Below are positions 1 to 8,467 of a stretch of 15,795 nt of DNA, one piece after another; position 1 is the stretch's first letter; each line of letters starts with the position of its first letter. Origin of the DNA: Amoebophrya sp. AT5.2 (lineage: Eukaryota > Sar > Dinophyceae > Syndiniales > Amoebophryaceae); assembly GCA_005223375.1 (NCBI GenBank), contig RXOD01005120.1, positions 1 to 15,795 of the forward strand. Direction: 5' to 3'. Position numbers and translations under genes: made by a program. The notes under the pieces were generated by a model. It did no database searches. It was not told the origin of the DNA and saw nothing but the letters and a program-made list of their open reading frames with translations.

Positions 1-245
1 AATGTTGCGCTGATGTTGCTGTATTGTCGATAGTCTATCTAAAAACGAAGTGTGATCTCGTCGGCTCCAGGGCTGGATACTACGCTGTAGTTCCTCTACT
101 GTCATCTTCTGGCTTCTCTACGATTCATGCGCAACACCCACGGCCATATTTATTTGATGAAACGCTGATGGCCCTACGTTGGCGTTGCAGTCACACGCAC
201 AAAAAGCAGCTACCAGTTTTTCATCATGTTCATGTTGGAGTTGAA

Positions 246-293
246 GTTGAGCGAGACCATGTTGAGCGAGATGTTGAGCAAGATCAAGACCAT
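246..293. repeat. Short degenerate tandem repeat
   Basis: GTTGAGCGAGACCAT, GTTGAGCGAGAT and GTTGAGCAAGAT follow each other directly, then CAAGACCAT. Unit length is 12-15 bp, with the longer unit carrying an inserted CCA-type triplet. Confidence 0.75.
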
Positions 294-769
294 CACACCG
301 CCTCACACGGAGTTTCTCGCTTGAACTTGATGACATTTTTCACGGGAGGCAGAAATGAGCGAGGTTGTACTAGAGACTCTTACATCTTTTTCTTTTTGCG
401 AATGAGAATGAGTTGCTATGGCTTCTCTCGTTATTGGAGTGCTGACCACGACACGTCGGAGAAGGTGCTTCATCCTTGCGCAAGATGAAGTAGATGATCT
501 GTCGTTGCTGACGTCACCACGAAAAGGGGACCGCTCGACTTCCAGACGAGGAAAAGCTACATGTATATTACAGCTCAAGCATTTGCATTTCCGAGGCAGA
601 GGCAAGAAGCTCGTCACACGACTCATAGATTTAGAAAGATCATGATGTGCTTCTATGGGTTTCAAATCGGCCGCCTGCGAATTTTTCATCCATAGGCATA
701 GCCACATCCTTGCCGGGCTCCGGCAAAATAGAGAAAAAGGGACGTCTTGACGCTGATTATGACTGCGAC

Positions 770-826
770 TGCGATGGATCGGAAGAAGCGGAACAAGCCT
801 TGTTCTGCTTGTTCCGGTCCATCGCA
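770..826. repeat. Near-perfect 28-bp palindrome (hairpin) with a 1-nt centre
   Basis: The left arm is 770-797 and the right arm is 799-826. Twenty-five of 28 positions are complementary, and two of the three mismatches become G-U pairs in one RNA orientation. The arms begin TGCGATGG and end CCATCGCA. Confidence 0.9.
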
Positions 827-1447
827 CAAGGCGAACAACGTTTTTCGGGTCCTCGAGCATGCTGCCTCTGTTCTTTGTCTTTGTGCCTCACTGCAGTCAG
901 CACGGAAGACCTCGTCTAAATATGGTCCTGTTCTGGGACTGCCAGAAAGCTGCGCCACACTTTCCACATCTTCAGGGGGCGCGCTTCTTCCACTGGCTTA
1001 TTGTTGCACGGAAGTGCTCGTGCTCGTTTCAAATTCAAACTCTTCACGCATATTAAATTCCGAACAAATGGAACATACTGCAGCCTCGGGGGTAGCAACC
1101 ATACAACTAGCTGCTTTCCGGCGCAGTCCTTGCTGTTGCTCTGCTCGGGCTAGCTGGCTATTAATATATACTATTTTACCTCAGTCCTCATGTTACAGAC
1201 AAGCAATGTTGCCCACCAACGTTTCAGTGCTGCTGCTGGGGACTCAGTATTAAGAACGGCCAACATGGGCAAACATCTTTCTACGTATACTTCCTTCGAT
1301 CGTCATTCATTGCTCTGCGGTTGATCCGATTCTGCGTCGGTACCCCGTCAATTTCCCCTGCGTGGTCCTAGTCCTCCGACCGTTCTAGCGCTGCGCATCT
1401 GCTTCCGCGGCGATCATAGTCCGACGCTTTCTGCCAGAAATAAAGTT

Positions 1448-1681
1448 CTACGCTCTCCCGCGGCCCGCCCAAAGCCCTTTCAGGAGATTCCCCCCGGTGG
1501 CCATTCTTGCACGTCGGAGCTCCATCTCGGCTACCACCACCGCCAAGCGGGCTAGCGGGCCGACGGCCTGCAGTTCCTTTTCGCAGAGGAACTCGATCGC
1601 CGAGCCCGGCACGTGGATCGGCTTCCGCTTCCGCCTGGGCTTCCGCTCTTGCTCGTTGCGGATGTTCCCAGTGCTCGCCAT
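1448..1681 (-). CDS. In-frame downstream ORF after the TAA, possible last exon
   Basis: The ATG at 1679-1681 opens 77 codons, with a basic N-terminal half (RKPRRKRKPIHVPGSAIEF) and a helical second half (LARLAVVVAEMELRRARMAT), ending at TAG 1448. It is in the same frame as the preceding exon, with only the TAA at 1724 between them. It is therefore either a last exon, reached by an intron such as CTGAG|GTCGGT (near 1777) to GGAG|CAGA or AGCAG|ATTG (near 1690), or a small separate gene. Codon use is as GC-rich as the upstream exon. The function is unknown. Confidence 0.35.
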   Translation of the reverse strand: MASTGNIRNEQERKPRRKRKPIHVPGSAIEFLCEKELQAVGPLARLAVVVAEMELRRARMATGGNLLKGLWAGRGRA

Positions 1682-1723
1682 CAATCTGCTCCCTGCTGAT
1701 GTTTCGTCATTTGTTGCCGGCGT

Positions 1724-1962
1724 TTAGTTTTTGCGTTCCCATTTTTTGACATGTTTGCGCTTTTGCCGCCGCTTCCTCACCGACCTCAGAACGCTTCTCG
1801 CGACGGAGTCCGCCTTCGCGTGTAGGAGATGCGCGCTTCGCCTCACGAGCATCACGTCCACCCTTCCTCTCTTCGCCGGATCCCCGGCCACTCCGTCCTC
1901 GTGCAAGATCTTTGGGCGCGCAGCGTTCGAATCGGTAAGGACGGCCCGCTGCTTGCCGCCGC
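1724..1962 (-). CDS. RNase H-fold (RVT_3-like) protein, C-terminal half of the domain
   Basis: Encodes GGKQRAVLTDSNAARPKILH, then DVMLVRRSAHLLHAKADSVA, then a basic tail (RKRRQKRKHVKKWERKN) ending at TAA 1724-1726. VLTDSNAA matches the third acidic strand (xxxDS) of the RNase H fold. R-x8-AKADSVAR matches the C-terminal vxR...NxxADxLA signature. Together with the preceding exon this gives helix-A Glu, strand-4 Asp and C-terminal Asp, with only the first acidic position altered. No other recognisable domain is present. The basic tail may bind nucleic acid. Confidence 0.45.
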
Positions 1963-2209
1963 CTGTAGTAGTAAAAAATGCCTGGGCTTGATGGACTCGG
2001 AGCTCCATTGCGTCTACGGTCGGGTGATAAATGATAGTGATACGTGCGGGCCGGGGCCTTCTTCGATCAGATACGTAATTGAAAACAAGCACCAAGACCG
2101 ACGAGCCAAGAGCGTACCGCTGGCCCTGGCGGACTTCGGTTTGTTTTGTTATTCGCAGCGGCAGCGCTAACACTCACACTGTAAAACAACCAAGAACAAG
2201 CTGTAGTAC
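1963..2209 (-). other. Predicted 247-nt GT-AG intron with 8-bp direct repeats at its ends
   Basis: The donor is A|GTACTACAG and the acceptor is TTTTTTACTACTACAG|GC, with a good pyrimidine-rich approach. The octamer TACTACAG occurs at both ends (2201-2208 and 1963-1970). Both sides are phase 1, giving KRCAQ-S-GGKQRAVLTDSN, which places the RNase H elements in their usual order. Confidence 0.5.
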
Positions 2210-2516
2210 TTTGCGCGCACCTCTTGACCCCAGCCCTCAGCGCCTCTAGTTCGGCGACATTGTTGTCGCAGGCGTGCAGCATCGGGATGGGGTCTGATCG
2301 GATGCCCCCGCTGGCATCCGACCACGTCACAGCGCCGCCGGCGACGGACGCAAGACGACAAAAACCCGCATCGATCGCCACGGCGCCGCTGTTGCCGAGT
2401 CTTCTCCTTATTCCGCCGCTTGTTTCCACCTGAAGGCACACCCACCTTCCATCGTCTTCCTCCTCCTCTCTGTCCTCCCGAGCCCGACCCGGCGACTCTA
2501 GGGCCAGGAAGACCTC
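2210..2516 (-). CDS. RNase H-fold (RVT_3-like) protein, N-terminal half of the domain
   Basis: Encodes EVFLALESPGRAREDREEEE, a short linker, then GRWVCLQVETSGGIRRRLG, NSGAVAIDAG, a variable loop, and NNVAELEALRAGVKRCAQ. In the RVT_3/RNase HI fold the first strand carries an acidic residue before a Gly-rich turn, and helix A carries Glu in an NNxAExxAL motif. The second is very clear here (NNVAELEAL). The first position would be Glu (VETSGG) rather than the usual Asp, so catalysis is doubtful. The exon is open in the frame shared with the upstream sequence and ends at CAAA|GTACTA, phase 1. Family assignment is by eye; a DNA-binding or degenerate RNase H fold is equally possible. Confidence 0.45.
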
Positions 2517-2888
2517 CTGAGAACTCAGAGTCAGAACAAGCACGCGCGACAACTGCTGAGCTTCGTCGGTTCGTCGCAGTGTCTGTATCGTTCTGGTTCC
2601 TTCTCCGCACGGTCCTCTCGTTGCAGCCACTCCAGGGCCAGAGCCGCGACGCCGCCGCAACCGCGTGCCGCCTGTGTTCTGCGCTGGACAGGGCCGCCAA
2701 CCGCCGCCGCCCGAAACTCTGCGCTCGCAGTGTGGGGAACGCCGTCGCGGTGGCGTCGCTGGCCTCGGAAGCGGTGCGGGTGCGCGCCGAAGCCATAGCC
2801 TCAGCGGCAGCGTGACCCGATCCAGCGCTGTGGTGTCAGTGGCATCGGAAGCGGTGTGCGCCGACCCCTGAGCAGCAGCTCGACCCAA
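2517..2888 (-). CDS. Unresolved 5' part of the RNase H-like gene
   Basis: GC-rich minus-strand sequence in which all three frames are open for part of the way, so frame choice is difficult. Candidate start: ATG at 2794-2796 (MASARTRTASEASDATATAF), followed by an Arg-rich stretch that could be an organellar targeting peptide. Another frame near 2650-2600 reads ALALEWLQREDRAEKEPE, which resembles the start of the next exon (LALESPGRAREDREEE). Direct repeats at 2830-2856/2750-2776 and 2626-2641/2492-2507 suggest one or two small introns here. The acceptor before the next exon may be TTCTCAG|GAG at 2517. Confidence 0.25.
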
Positions 2889-4148
2889 TCCAGCGCTGCG
2901 GTGTCGGCATGCGCGGGGCGGTCACCGGCGAGCGCAAGATGGGCAAGCATCAGTGCATCACCAGAACGAATGCGAAAAAGCGCATTATTTCTCCTTTAAC
3001 CTCCAGAAGCTTTGCAAACTAACACTGACGGCAAAACACTAAGCGTTTCTTTCCAGTCCTTGTGCCGTGCGCATAATTCTCTTTCTCGTTCGCGGCGGTA
3101 AAGGCCCGGCCAGCGCTACGTCACTCCTCGCTGGTCGGATGAAACCAGTCCGCGCTACATGATGCACACTCGTTAGCGCTTCATCCTCTCATCGCATTGA
3201 CTAAATATGATATCTTGAAATCAAGCGCGTTTCTTGTTTCTCATGCGTTGACTCTCACTCTCTAAACTGCTTTTATTTATGTCTCGCTTCTCGTCCTCAG
3301 CAGCTGCTTGATGAGAACAAATGGAAAAGGAAATGCGAGCAACATCATACGACCACTCAGCATTCGTCATAGATACGACAAATGCGAGCAACAGTAAGCT
3401 GCCCCACATCGTCCTCGTTCTCCCTGGTCTGTGGTCATTCGCTTTTGCCGAGCTCGAATATGATGAAGAAGAAAATGACGCATGGAGTTGCCGTTTTCCA
3501 ATTCGTAATCGCTAGACGGGTTTTTCCAGTGCGAGTGCCAGTTCCTCGCGCACGGGCTACGTTCAGTCGCTGGTGGTCGCAGAAAGTGCTCTGTTTTTAT
3601 TCGATCAATCACCAGGAGTGGCAGGCTCTGCGTTTTCGGGGAAGTTCTCCAAAATTCCACTCTTGTTGTAGTAAGTTCAGGCATGCTGCGCGGAGCCACA
3701 AAATGAAAATACGCGGCGAAGATGCCTACGCATAGGGTTGGAAGAGAACGAGGTAGCTAACAGTCTTACTCCATATTTTTTTATAGCGTCGCTGTTGTTG
3801 TTGGTTGTGGGGCGGGGCCACGTCAAAGTCTTGCCGCCATTGTATAACTATCTCGCTTTTGCACAACTGTCTTGCCTTGTTTTGTGCTTTGTATAGCTTT
3901 GTTCGTCTTAGTCTTTTCAGTTTTAATATCCTTCTCTTGTTAATTCCATTTTCCATTCGTCGACAAATCTTGTTTCATCTGATTTGATTCTCTATGTTTT
4001 CTCTTTCGTTCGTATCAATCTATGGCACTCGCTCTTGTTTTACCTGCAGCGCTTTCATCTACTCCGTGACCGTGTTCGTACTTACTACTTTTTCTTTTCT
4101 CGGAGAGTTTTTTCATGTGCTTCCTCGGTCATCTGCGGCTCCCCCGGC
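2889..4148. other. Intergenic/3' UTR stretch with no supported gene
   Basis: The sequence becomes AT-rich between about 3700 and 4148, and the open frames are short on both strands. On the minus strand it holds the 3' flank of the large gene and the upstream region of the RNase H-like gene. A minus-strand AATAAA occurs at about 3596-3601, some 550 nt beyond the TAA, but its use is doubtful. A 14-bp direct repeat is listed separately. No spliced-leader relic was found. Confidence 0.5.
3331..3393. repeat. 14-bp direct repeat, 49-bp period
   Basis: AAATGCGAGCAACA occurs at 3331-3344 and 3380-3393. The 7-mer ATACGAC lies between the copies, also twice. Confidence 0.8.
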
Positions 4149-4955
4149 TTACTCCCCCGTTCCCCCCATCAGCAGCGACGCCGCTTTTTTTTCGCGGATC
4201 TTTCGCAGGGCTTCCTTGGCCACGTACAGGTCGTGCTCTGCCAGCATCTTTTCGTGCTCGTCGCAGAACGGCGATGCGATTTTCTCGTAGGCCGTTACAC
4301 TAACAGCGTGAGCTTCATCTTCCCCGCTGCTCCCGATCCCGTGCGCGATCCTACAGCCCGCTTCGAGGCGCTGCAGCACCTTCTCTGCGCACTTCCGGAA
4401 GGCGTCTGCCACCGCCGTGCCCGCGTCCAGTTCCCGCATTTTGTTGCCCGGGGCCGCGGGCGGAGTGGTAGAGGTAGAGGTAGACGCGACCGACGCAACG
4501 TGTTGGGCCTGCGTCTCCAGCACGTCTTCCCGGACCAGTAGCGTGTCGCGCCCACGCAGCGCATAGTCCTGTGTCAGGTGTGTCAGCGTCGGCTGCGGCG
4601 CGACCTCCTTCGCGCCCGAGGAGGCACCACCAGGGGACGCGCCGGAACAAGAGGACACCGGCGAGAACGCAAGGAAGGGGTCGGCGCTGGGATCTCTTTC
4701 TCGTTTATCTTTATTATTGCTCTTCACGACGTCTGCGCCCAAGTCCATCGCGTCGAGGCCCAGCCTCTCCGGGTCGGCCTTGAGTACCCACTCTCCCGCC
4801 AGTTCGCTCAGCAGGAGATCAAACGCGTACTTGCAGGACCCTTCCTTCAAAAGACTTTTCCGCACGGCCTCCTCCGCCTTGCCGCAGGCCTCCACCACCC
4901 GCTTTGGAAACTCCTTCTCCTGCAACTTCAAAAGGTCGCGCTCCTTCTCGAACTC
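4149..4955 (-). CDS. Last exon of the large gene, terminal helical domain
   Basis: Encodes about 268 residues up to a TAA at 4149-4151. The first 70 residues are helical and coiled (EFEKERDLLKLQEKEFPKRV, then KSLLKEGSCKYAFDLLLSEL). A Ser/Gly/Ala linker follows, with a GTAGAG-type simple repeat coding STSTSTT. A second helical block runs from AVADAFRKCAEKVLQRLEAG through MLAEHDLYVAKEALRKIREK to the C-terminus. I do not recognise the family. The opening GTG is not a start codon: the frame continues upstream only to a TAG at 4977, so this is an internal or terminal exon. Codon use is GC-rich like the other exons. The downstream sequence becomes AT-rich, as expected for a 3' end. Confidence 0.6.
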   Translation of the reverse strand, partial: EFEKERDLLKLQEKEFPKRVVEACGKAEEAVRKSLLKEGSCKYAFDLLLSELAGEWVLKADPERLGLDAMDLGADVVKSNNKDKRERDPSADPFLAFSPVSSCSGASPGGASSGAKEVAPQPTLTHLTQDYALRGRDTLLVREDVLETQAQHVASVASTSTSTTPPAAPGNKMRELDAGTAVADAFRKCAEKVLQRLEAGCRIAHGIGSSGEDEAHAVSVTAYEKIASPFCDEHEKMLAEHDLYVAKEALRKIREKKAASLLMGGTGE

Positions 4956-5339
4956 CTCCACGTTTATGAAAAGACGCTATGAAGGATCCGATGTCTGAGG
5001 CGGCACTAGAGCTATGGGGGAGAGTAGGCAGGTCACTACAAGCCAGTGGCTAAAATGGTGATAGAGCAGCCGGGAAGTAGGGGAAAAGCGCGCAGCGTGG
5101 TGCTTTCCTCCTGATGTCAGCTGTAGGTGGGTGCCAGGGTGCCAGCCCGTGCCGCAGAAAGCCGCCTGCCCCCTCTCCTCAGAACCATCGCAGAGGGGAA
5201 CTACCTCCCGAAGAGACACCCACTATGAGCTCAAAAAATTCCTCACTTACCGCTTTCTCACTTAATATGGTCACTTAAATCGCATCGGATCGCTGGTCTC
5301 TGATCGCATAATGTTTTTGTCGCGTTTTTTTTTGTTTTC
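4956..5339 (-). other. Predicted 384-nt GA-AG intron flanked by a 10-bp direct repeat
   Basis: ACGTGGAGGA occurs at both ends (5338-5347 and 4954-4963). Cutting both copies at the same place gives a GA donor and an AG acceptor followed by G, phase 0. The join KLKQD-VE-EFEKERDLL continues one coiled coil. A 9-bp inverted repeat (GATCCGATG, 4985-4993 against 5283-5291) lies 30-60 nt inside each end. A GT-AG alternative exists: GAC|GTGGAG to CATAG|CGT (exon from 4976), which adds RLFINVE in frame. A consensus-like GTAAGTGAGG at 5241-5250 is out of reach of the open frame. Confidence 0.5.
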
Positions 5340-7255
5340 CTCCACGTCCTGCTTCAGCTTGTTCAGGCGGTCGAGCTTCTTCGCGCGGAACTGCTCCAGG
5401 TCGGCGCTCACCTGCTTGCACGCTTTCCCGAGGGGGCGTCCGTACACGTCGGCCCTGTGATGTTGTCCCAGCACCCGCGTGATGTTGTCCCGCCAGAGTT
5501 CCACGACCCTCCGCACCGGGGAGTGCTTCGCGCGGAGGCGGAGGGAAAAAAGCCACCAGGCCTCGCGCACGCGGAGGGAGTTGTTCTTGTTTTCCACCTC
5601 CTGAGACGTTTTCGTGGTGTCTGGGGAGGAGCCCAGACGAGGAGCTTCAGCTTGACGCGGACGGAGGGTTGCGAGCCGCGTCGCGACGCGCAGCCGCGGA
5701 ACGGGAAGGAGGACTTTCTCCAGGCGACGTTCGAAGACGGTGTTCTCGGCGCGGATGTGGAACCGAAACGCGAACGAAAACCACAGCGTCGACGGCCGCA
5801 GCCTGCCGCAGCGGCCCTCGGGCTTGTTCATATTGATGATGCTGGCAGCGGTGTCGTGGTCTTGCTCTATGTTTCGGCTCTTGTTTTGGTTTTCTGGCGT
5901 GGAGGTGGGCTGCTGCGTGTCCTTCCGGAGCGCCCCCGCAGAAGCAGATGGGGAAATAATATTAACGGGAGTTGTTGATGCATCTCCGGCGGCCGCCGCT
6001 GCTGCTCCCTCTGCCCGACCTGGTTGCACTTCTGCGTTCCCCTCGCCGGCGGTGAAAAATCGCTCCCGATTCCCCCCACGAGTATCATGGTCCTCAACGT
6101 CCTTATTCGCGAATTCTGCTTCCCACAGCTCTCCCGCCCTCTTCATGCGGTCCTGACGCAACAACGCGAGGCCGATTCTCCCCCACACGCCCCTGCAAAC
6201 TGCTCCCTCGAGTTTGTCGGCGTGAATTCGGCGCCTGTTGCTGTTCTCCTCCTCCATGACTTCTCCGTTGGCCATCAGGTCTCCGCCCCGCCGTCGCAGA
6301 GACTTCGGCGGCGTCTTGAACACGATGAAGCGGCTCCGCTCGAGACGCTTCTGTTTGTCGTTCTCCTCCTTCCATTTCGGGTAGCTTTTGAGGTCCTCGT
6401 CGATGAGCCGATTTAGTTTCGTGGCCATCCTAGTCGTGAACAGACCGCAAAGGCGAGGAGGAGGAAGGAGCTTGCGGCGGTTTGAGGTTGATGTTTCCTT
6501 CACGTTCATCGTCTGCGCCTGCTCCTTCCTCTGATCGTGGCTTTCCTGATCCTGCAGCGGAATCTTCGGCTTCTCTTTGCTACAACTTGTGGCAGACGAA
6601 GTCGGCTTTCCGTCTGTGCCACCCGCGTTACCATCAGCTCCTGCTTCCGCTTTGTGCGCAGTAGTTGTTCTCGCTGCCTCTGCGTCAGCTTGGGTCGACG
6701 AAGCCGCGGGATTCGCGGAGGTGTTTCTTGCTGCAGCTGCCATTAGTGCTTGGCGCTTCTTCTTCGACAGCTTTTTCGCTTTTTTCCCCTTCACCTCCTG
6801 GAAGCTGCCCGTGTCCCCCTGCTCCGCCGCGACTACCTCTACCACTTCTACCTTCGCTTCTGCGCCGGCCGACGCCGGCACTAGTCGTGGAGTTTGGATC
6901 GGCGAGGCGGGAATCTCGATCTCGTCGTCGTCACAGCTGTCGGGCTCGACAACGAAGTTTTTTCCTGCTGCTCCGCTACCGGAACCGTAGGTACCTCCTG
7001 GAATGACTTCTACTTCCTGGATCAACGGCTCGTCCACATCGATCGCCGGAGCCCCACCTCCCGCAGCTCTATTGTGTTTCCATCCCTGCCAGCAACCGCG
7101 CCCTTCACCTCCCCCTCCATACAAGGTACTAGTACCCGCCGCACACGACCACACCACCGCATCTTCCTCTCGGCAGCCCAGCAGTTTTTCGAAGGCTTGT
7201 GTGGGTTTGAACGTTGCGAACAGGAGAATGGTGAAGTCGGTGGCGGAGTCCACAT
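5340..7255 (-). CDS. Fifth visible exon of the large gene: charged linker region with coiled coil
   Basis: About 639 codons without a stop. It opens with a compact segment (VDSATDFTILLFATFKPTQA, then FEKLLGCREEDAVVW) that looks folded. Gly-rich and acidic linkers follow, then a Lys-rich patch (KGKKAKKLSKKKRQAL, about nt 6748-6797) that could serve as a nuclear localisation signal. Several Arg-rich helical parts follow (RIGLALLRQDRMKRAGELWE; REAWWLFSLRLRAKHSPVRR). It ends in a coiled-coil segment (SADLEQFRAKKLDRLNKLKQ then DVE). No enzyme motif is recognised. The end is placed at GTGGAG|GAAAAC (GA-AG intron). If read through, the frame stops at 5271. The choice is supported because the coiled coil then continues seamlessly in the last exon. 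Confidence 0.6.
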
Positions 7256-7575
7256 CTGTGACAAAGTACTTGATCCGTTTCCGCTTCTATGAACCGCCCA
7301 GCTGCTACTCTCAAGATATACACAGAAAAACAACGTCGAATGTCTAGCGTCCTACCAGAAGCCGATCAGGGCTCCATAGGCGATGCAAAGTGTTGCTGCC
7401 GATGACAGCTACTCGATTGAGTTTCCTCGTTCCCAGAACGACCACTTCTGCAAAACCTATTTGGCAACACGCAGTTGTGGGGGTCTTCGGCCTCCTGCAG
7501 AAGCAGATGAACCAGAAACAGAATCTACTTACTTAGTAGCAAGCCGCTAATCGTGAAGTCCGTGGCGGAGTCTAC
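7227..7575. repeat. 27-bp coding duplication (VDSATDFTI) bracketing an intron
   Basis: The copies are 7549-7575 and 7227-7253, with 24 of 27 positions identical. All three differences fall at third codon positions and are synonymous in the minus-strand reading frame. Confidence 0.85.
7256..7532 (-). other. Predicted 277-nt GT-AG intron between two copies of a coding segment
   Basis: The donor GTAAGTAG and the acceptor TTTGTCACAG|ATG are both phase 1, giving LL-N-VDSATDFTI. The acceptor is preceded by a pyrimidine-containing stretch. An alternative acceptor TTCATAG (exon start near 7284) opens KRKRIKYFVTDVDSATDF and would need a phase-0 donor, for example GAG|GTAGAC in the previous exon. That would keep only one VDSATDFTI copy. 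Confidence 0.45.
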
Positions 7576-7596
7576 CTCGCTCAAACTTTTGCTCGG
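7533..7596 (-). CDS. Fourth visible exon (short), containing the first VDSATDFTI copy
   Basis: Encodes PSKSLSEVDSATDFTISGLL plus one base. It is bounded by a TAG acceptor and a strong CTAA|GTAAGTAG donor (phase 1), with stops just outside on both sides. The peptide VDSATDFTI recurs at the start of the next exon with only synonymous differences. If both copies are used, the protein has a tandem repeat. If not, this is a decaying or alternatively used exon copy. Confidence 0.4.
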
Positions 7597-7662
7597 CTAG
7601 TTAGTTTTAGCTGGACAAACTAACAGCTGCACAGTTCATAGCTTTTCCGTCCACCGCCTTAC
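7597..7662 (-). other. Predicted 66-nt GT-AG intron
   Basis: GTAAGG donor, a CTAAC branch-point-like element at about 7603-7607 and a TAG acceptor, all within 66 nt. It removes the in-frame TGA at 7636 and joins phase 0 to phase 0 (HEEDG-PSKSLSEVDSA). It is short but complete in signals. Confidence 0.5.
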
Positions 7663-7954
7663 CCCGTCTTCCTCGTGCGTCCACGTCACATAGCCCCCCG
7701 GTGCCGGATCGAACACAGACGAGCGGATCCAGGCCAGCTCCGGGTTATTTCCCATTCCTGTTGTTCCCTCACGCAAAGAACCTCCGGCCGCCCCCGTTTT
7801 TGTCTGGAGGTGCAAGCTGTGCGCAGAAGAGGAGAGGCCGCTGACGCGCGGCGCGTTGCGCAGGGCCTCATCCATCTTTAGCGACCAGTGGAAGAGATCC
7901 TTGTTCCCCGTCTGCAACACCATGTTGCGCTTGTTCCGCGCCTTCCCCACGTCG
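7663..7954 (-). CDS. Third visible exon of the large gene
   Basis: Encodes about 97 residues starting DVGKARNKRNMVLQTGNKDL and ending in PGGYVTWTHEEDG. The segment ELAWIRSSVFDPAPGGYVTW looks like a folded, aromatic-rich domain fragment, but I do not recognise the family. The 3' end is set at GGG|GTAAGG, phase 0. Without splicing, the frame continues VRRWTEKL and stops at 7636. The 5' end depends on the acceptor chosen for the preceding intron. Codon use and GC content match the neighbouring exons. Confidence 0.55.
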
Positions 7955-8467
7955 CTGAGCGACACGATATGGTATGAACGGACCAGCGATGGCGGATTCG
8001 ATGCTAGCGATGGCGAGTGTCGGAGTCGATCAAGGCGCTCTGATGGCGATCGATCTGGGGCGCGAAGGGATCATCTGAGGCAGTCTTTAGAATTAGAAAT
8101 GGGCCCCATTGTTTGGAGTAGATGTAGGGTTGGACGGGAAGAGAGCCAGTCGGAGGCGAAGAGAAGGATGGTCAGGAGAAGCCACGGGCCAGGATGCTTC
8201 GCCTTCTAGTTCAACTAGGACTAGAGCCTGAAAGCAGGGCAAAGTAGGGCGCCTTCTTCTATCTAGATCGGCGGCTTCTCGTTAACTCTACTAGGGTGTA
8301 CGGGATGCCAGGCCCGCTTCCGACCGCGGAAAGCCGCTTTTTCTCCTACAGTTGTGCAGCCCTCTGCTTAGCACATAGCCAGGGGAACAACCAACCCCGA
8401 AGGGCCCCCGCAAAAAAATCTAAATCAGGGTATTATACCACTTCCTTGCCAACTAACTCTAACTTAC
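7955..8467 (-). other. Predicted 513-nt GT-AG intron with inverted repeats at its ends
   Basis: The donor is GTG|GTAAGTT and the proposed acceptor is TCGCTCAG|CGACG. Donor phase 2 and acceptor phase 2 agree, giving ...YWDQR-C-DVGKARNK... A 13-bp inverted repeat (8467-8479 against 7980-7992, 12 of 13 matching, core CGCTGGTCC) spans the donor and lies about 25 nt upstream of the acceptor. The interior holds repeated GCGATGGCG words (about 7986-8050) and no supported gene. An alternative GA-AG join, CAG|GATTTC to AAG|GATCTC (near 8500 and 7905), is also phase-consistent (GKQ-DLFHW) and would remove more sequence. Confidence 0.55.

Larger units (their letters stand above)
1..1447. other. No supported gene; contains a long palindrome and a short tandem repeat
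   Basis: Open frames here are short, overlap on opposite strands and lack domain-like composition. Base composition is more balanced than in the exons to the right. The long palindrome at 770-826 and the repeat at 246-293 are listed separately. On the minus strand this is the 3' flank of the RNase H-like gene. Confidence 0.45.

Noticed and set aside
303..860. Minus-strand 185-codon open frame
   Set aside because: Low-information composition rich in Arg, Ser and Cys, overlapped by open frames on the other strand and spanning the palindrome. No domain-like segment.
747..1253. Plus-strand 168-codon open frame
   Set aside because: Includes both arms of the palindrome, has Cys/Ser-rich random-like composition, and no splice or domain support.
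3221..3409. Minus-strand 62-codon ORF starting MWGSLLLLAFVVSMTNA, resembling a secretion signal
   Set aside because: Short and isolated in noncoding-type sequence. Its hydrophobic start is partly encoded by the local 14-bp direct repeat. There is no supporting context, so chance is likely.
4462..4484. GTAGAGG simple repeat shared with the right edge (about 15767-15781)
   Set aside because: Simple-sequence repeat coding Ser/Thr in the last exon; no sign of a mobile element.
3984..4541. Plus-strand 185-codon open frame
   Set aside because: Antisense shadow of the last exon plus a T-rich flank; the minus-strand frame has the protein-like content.
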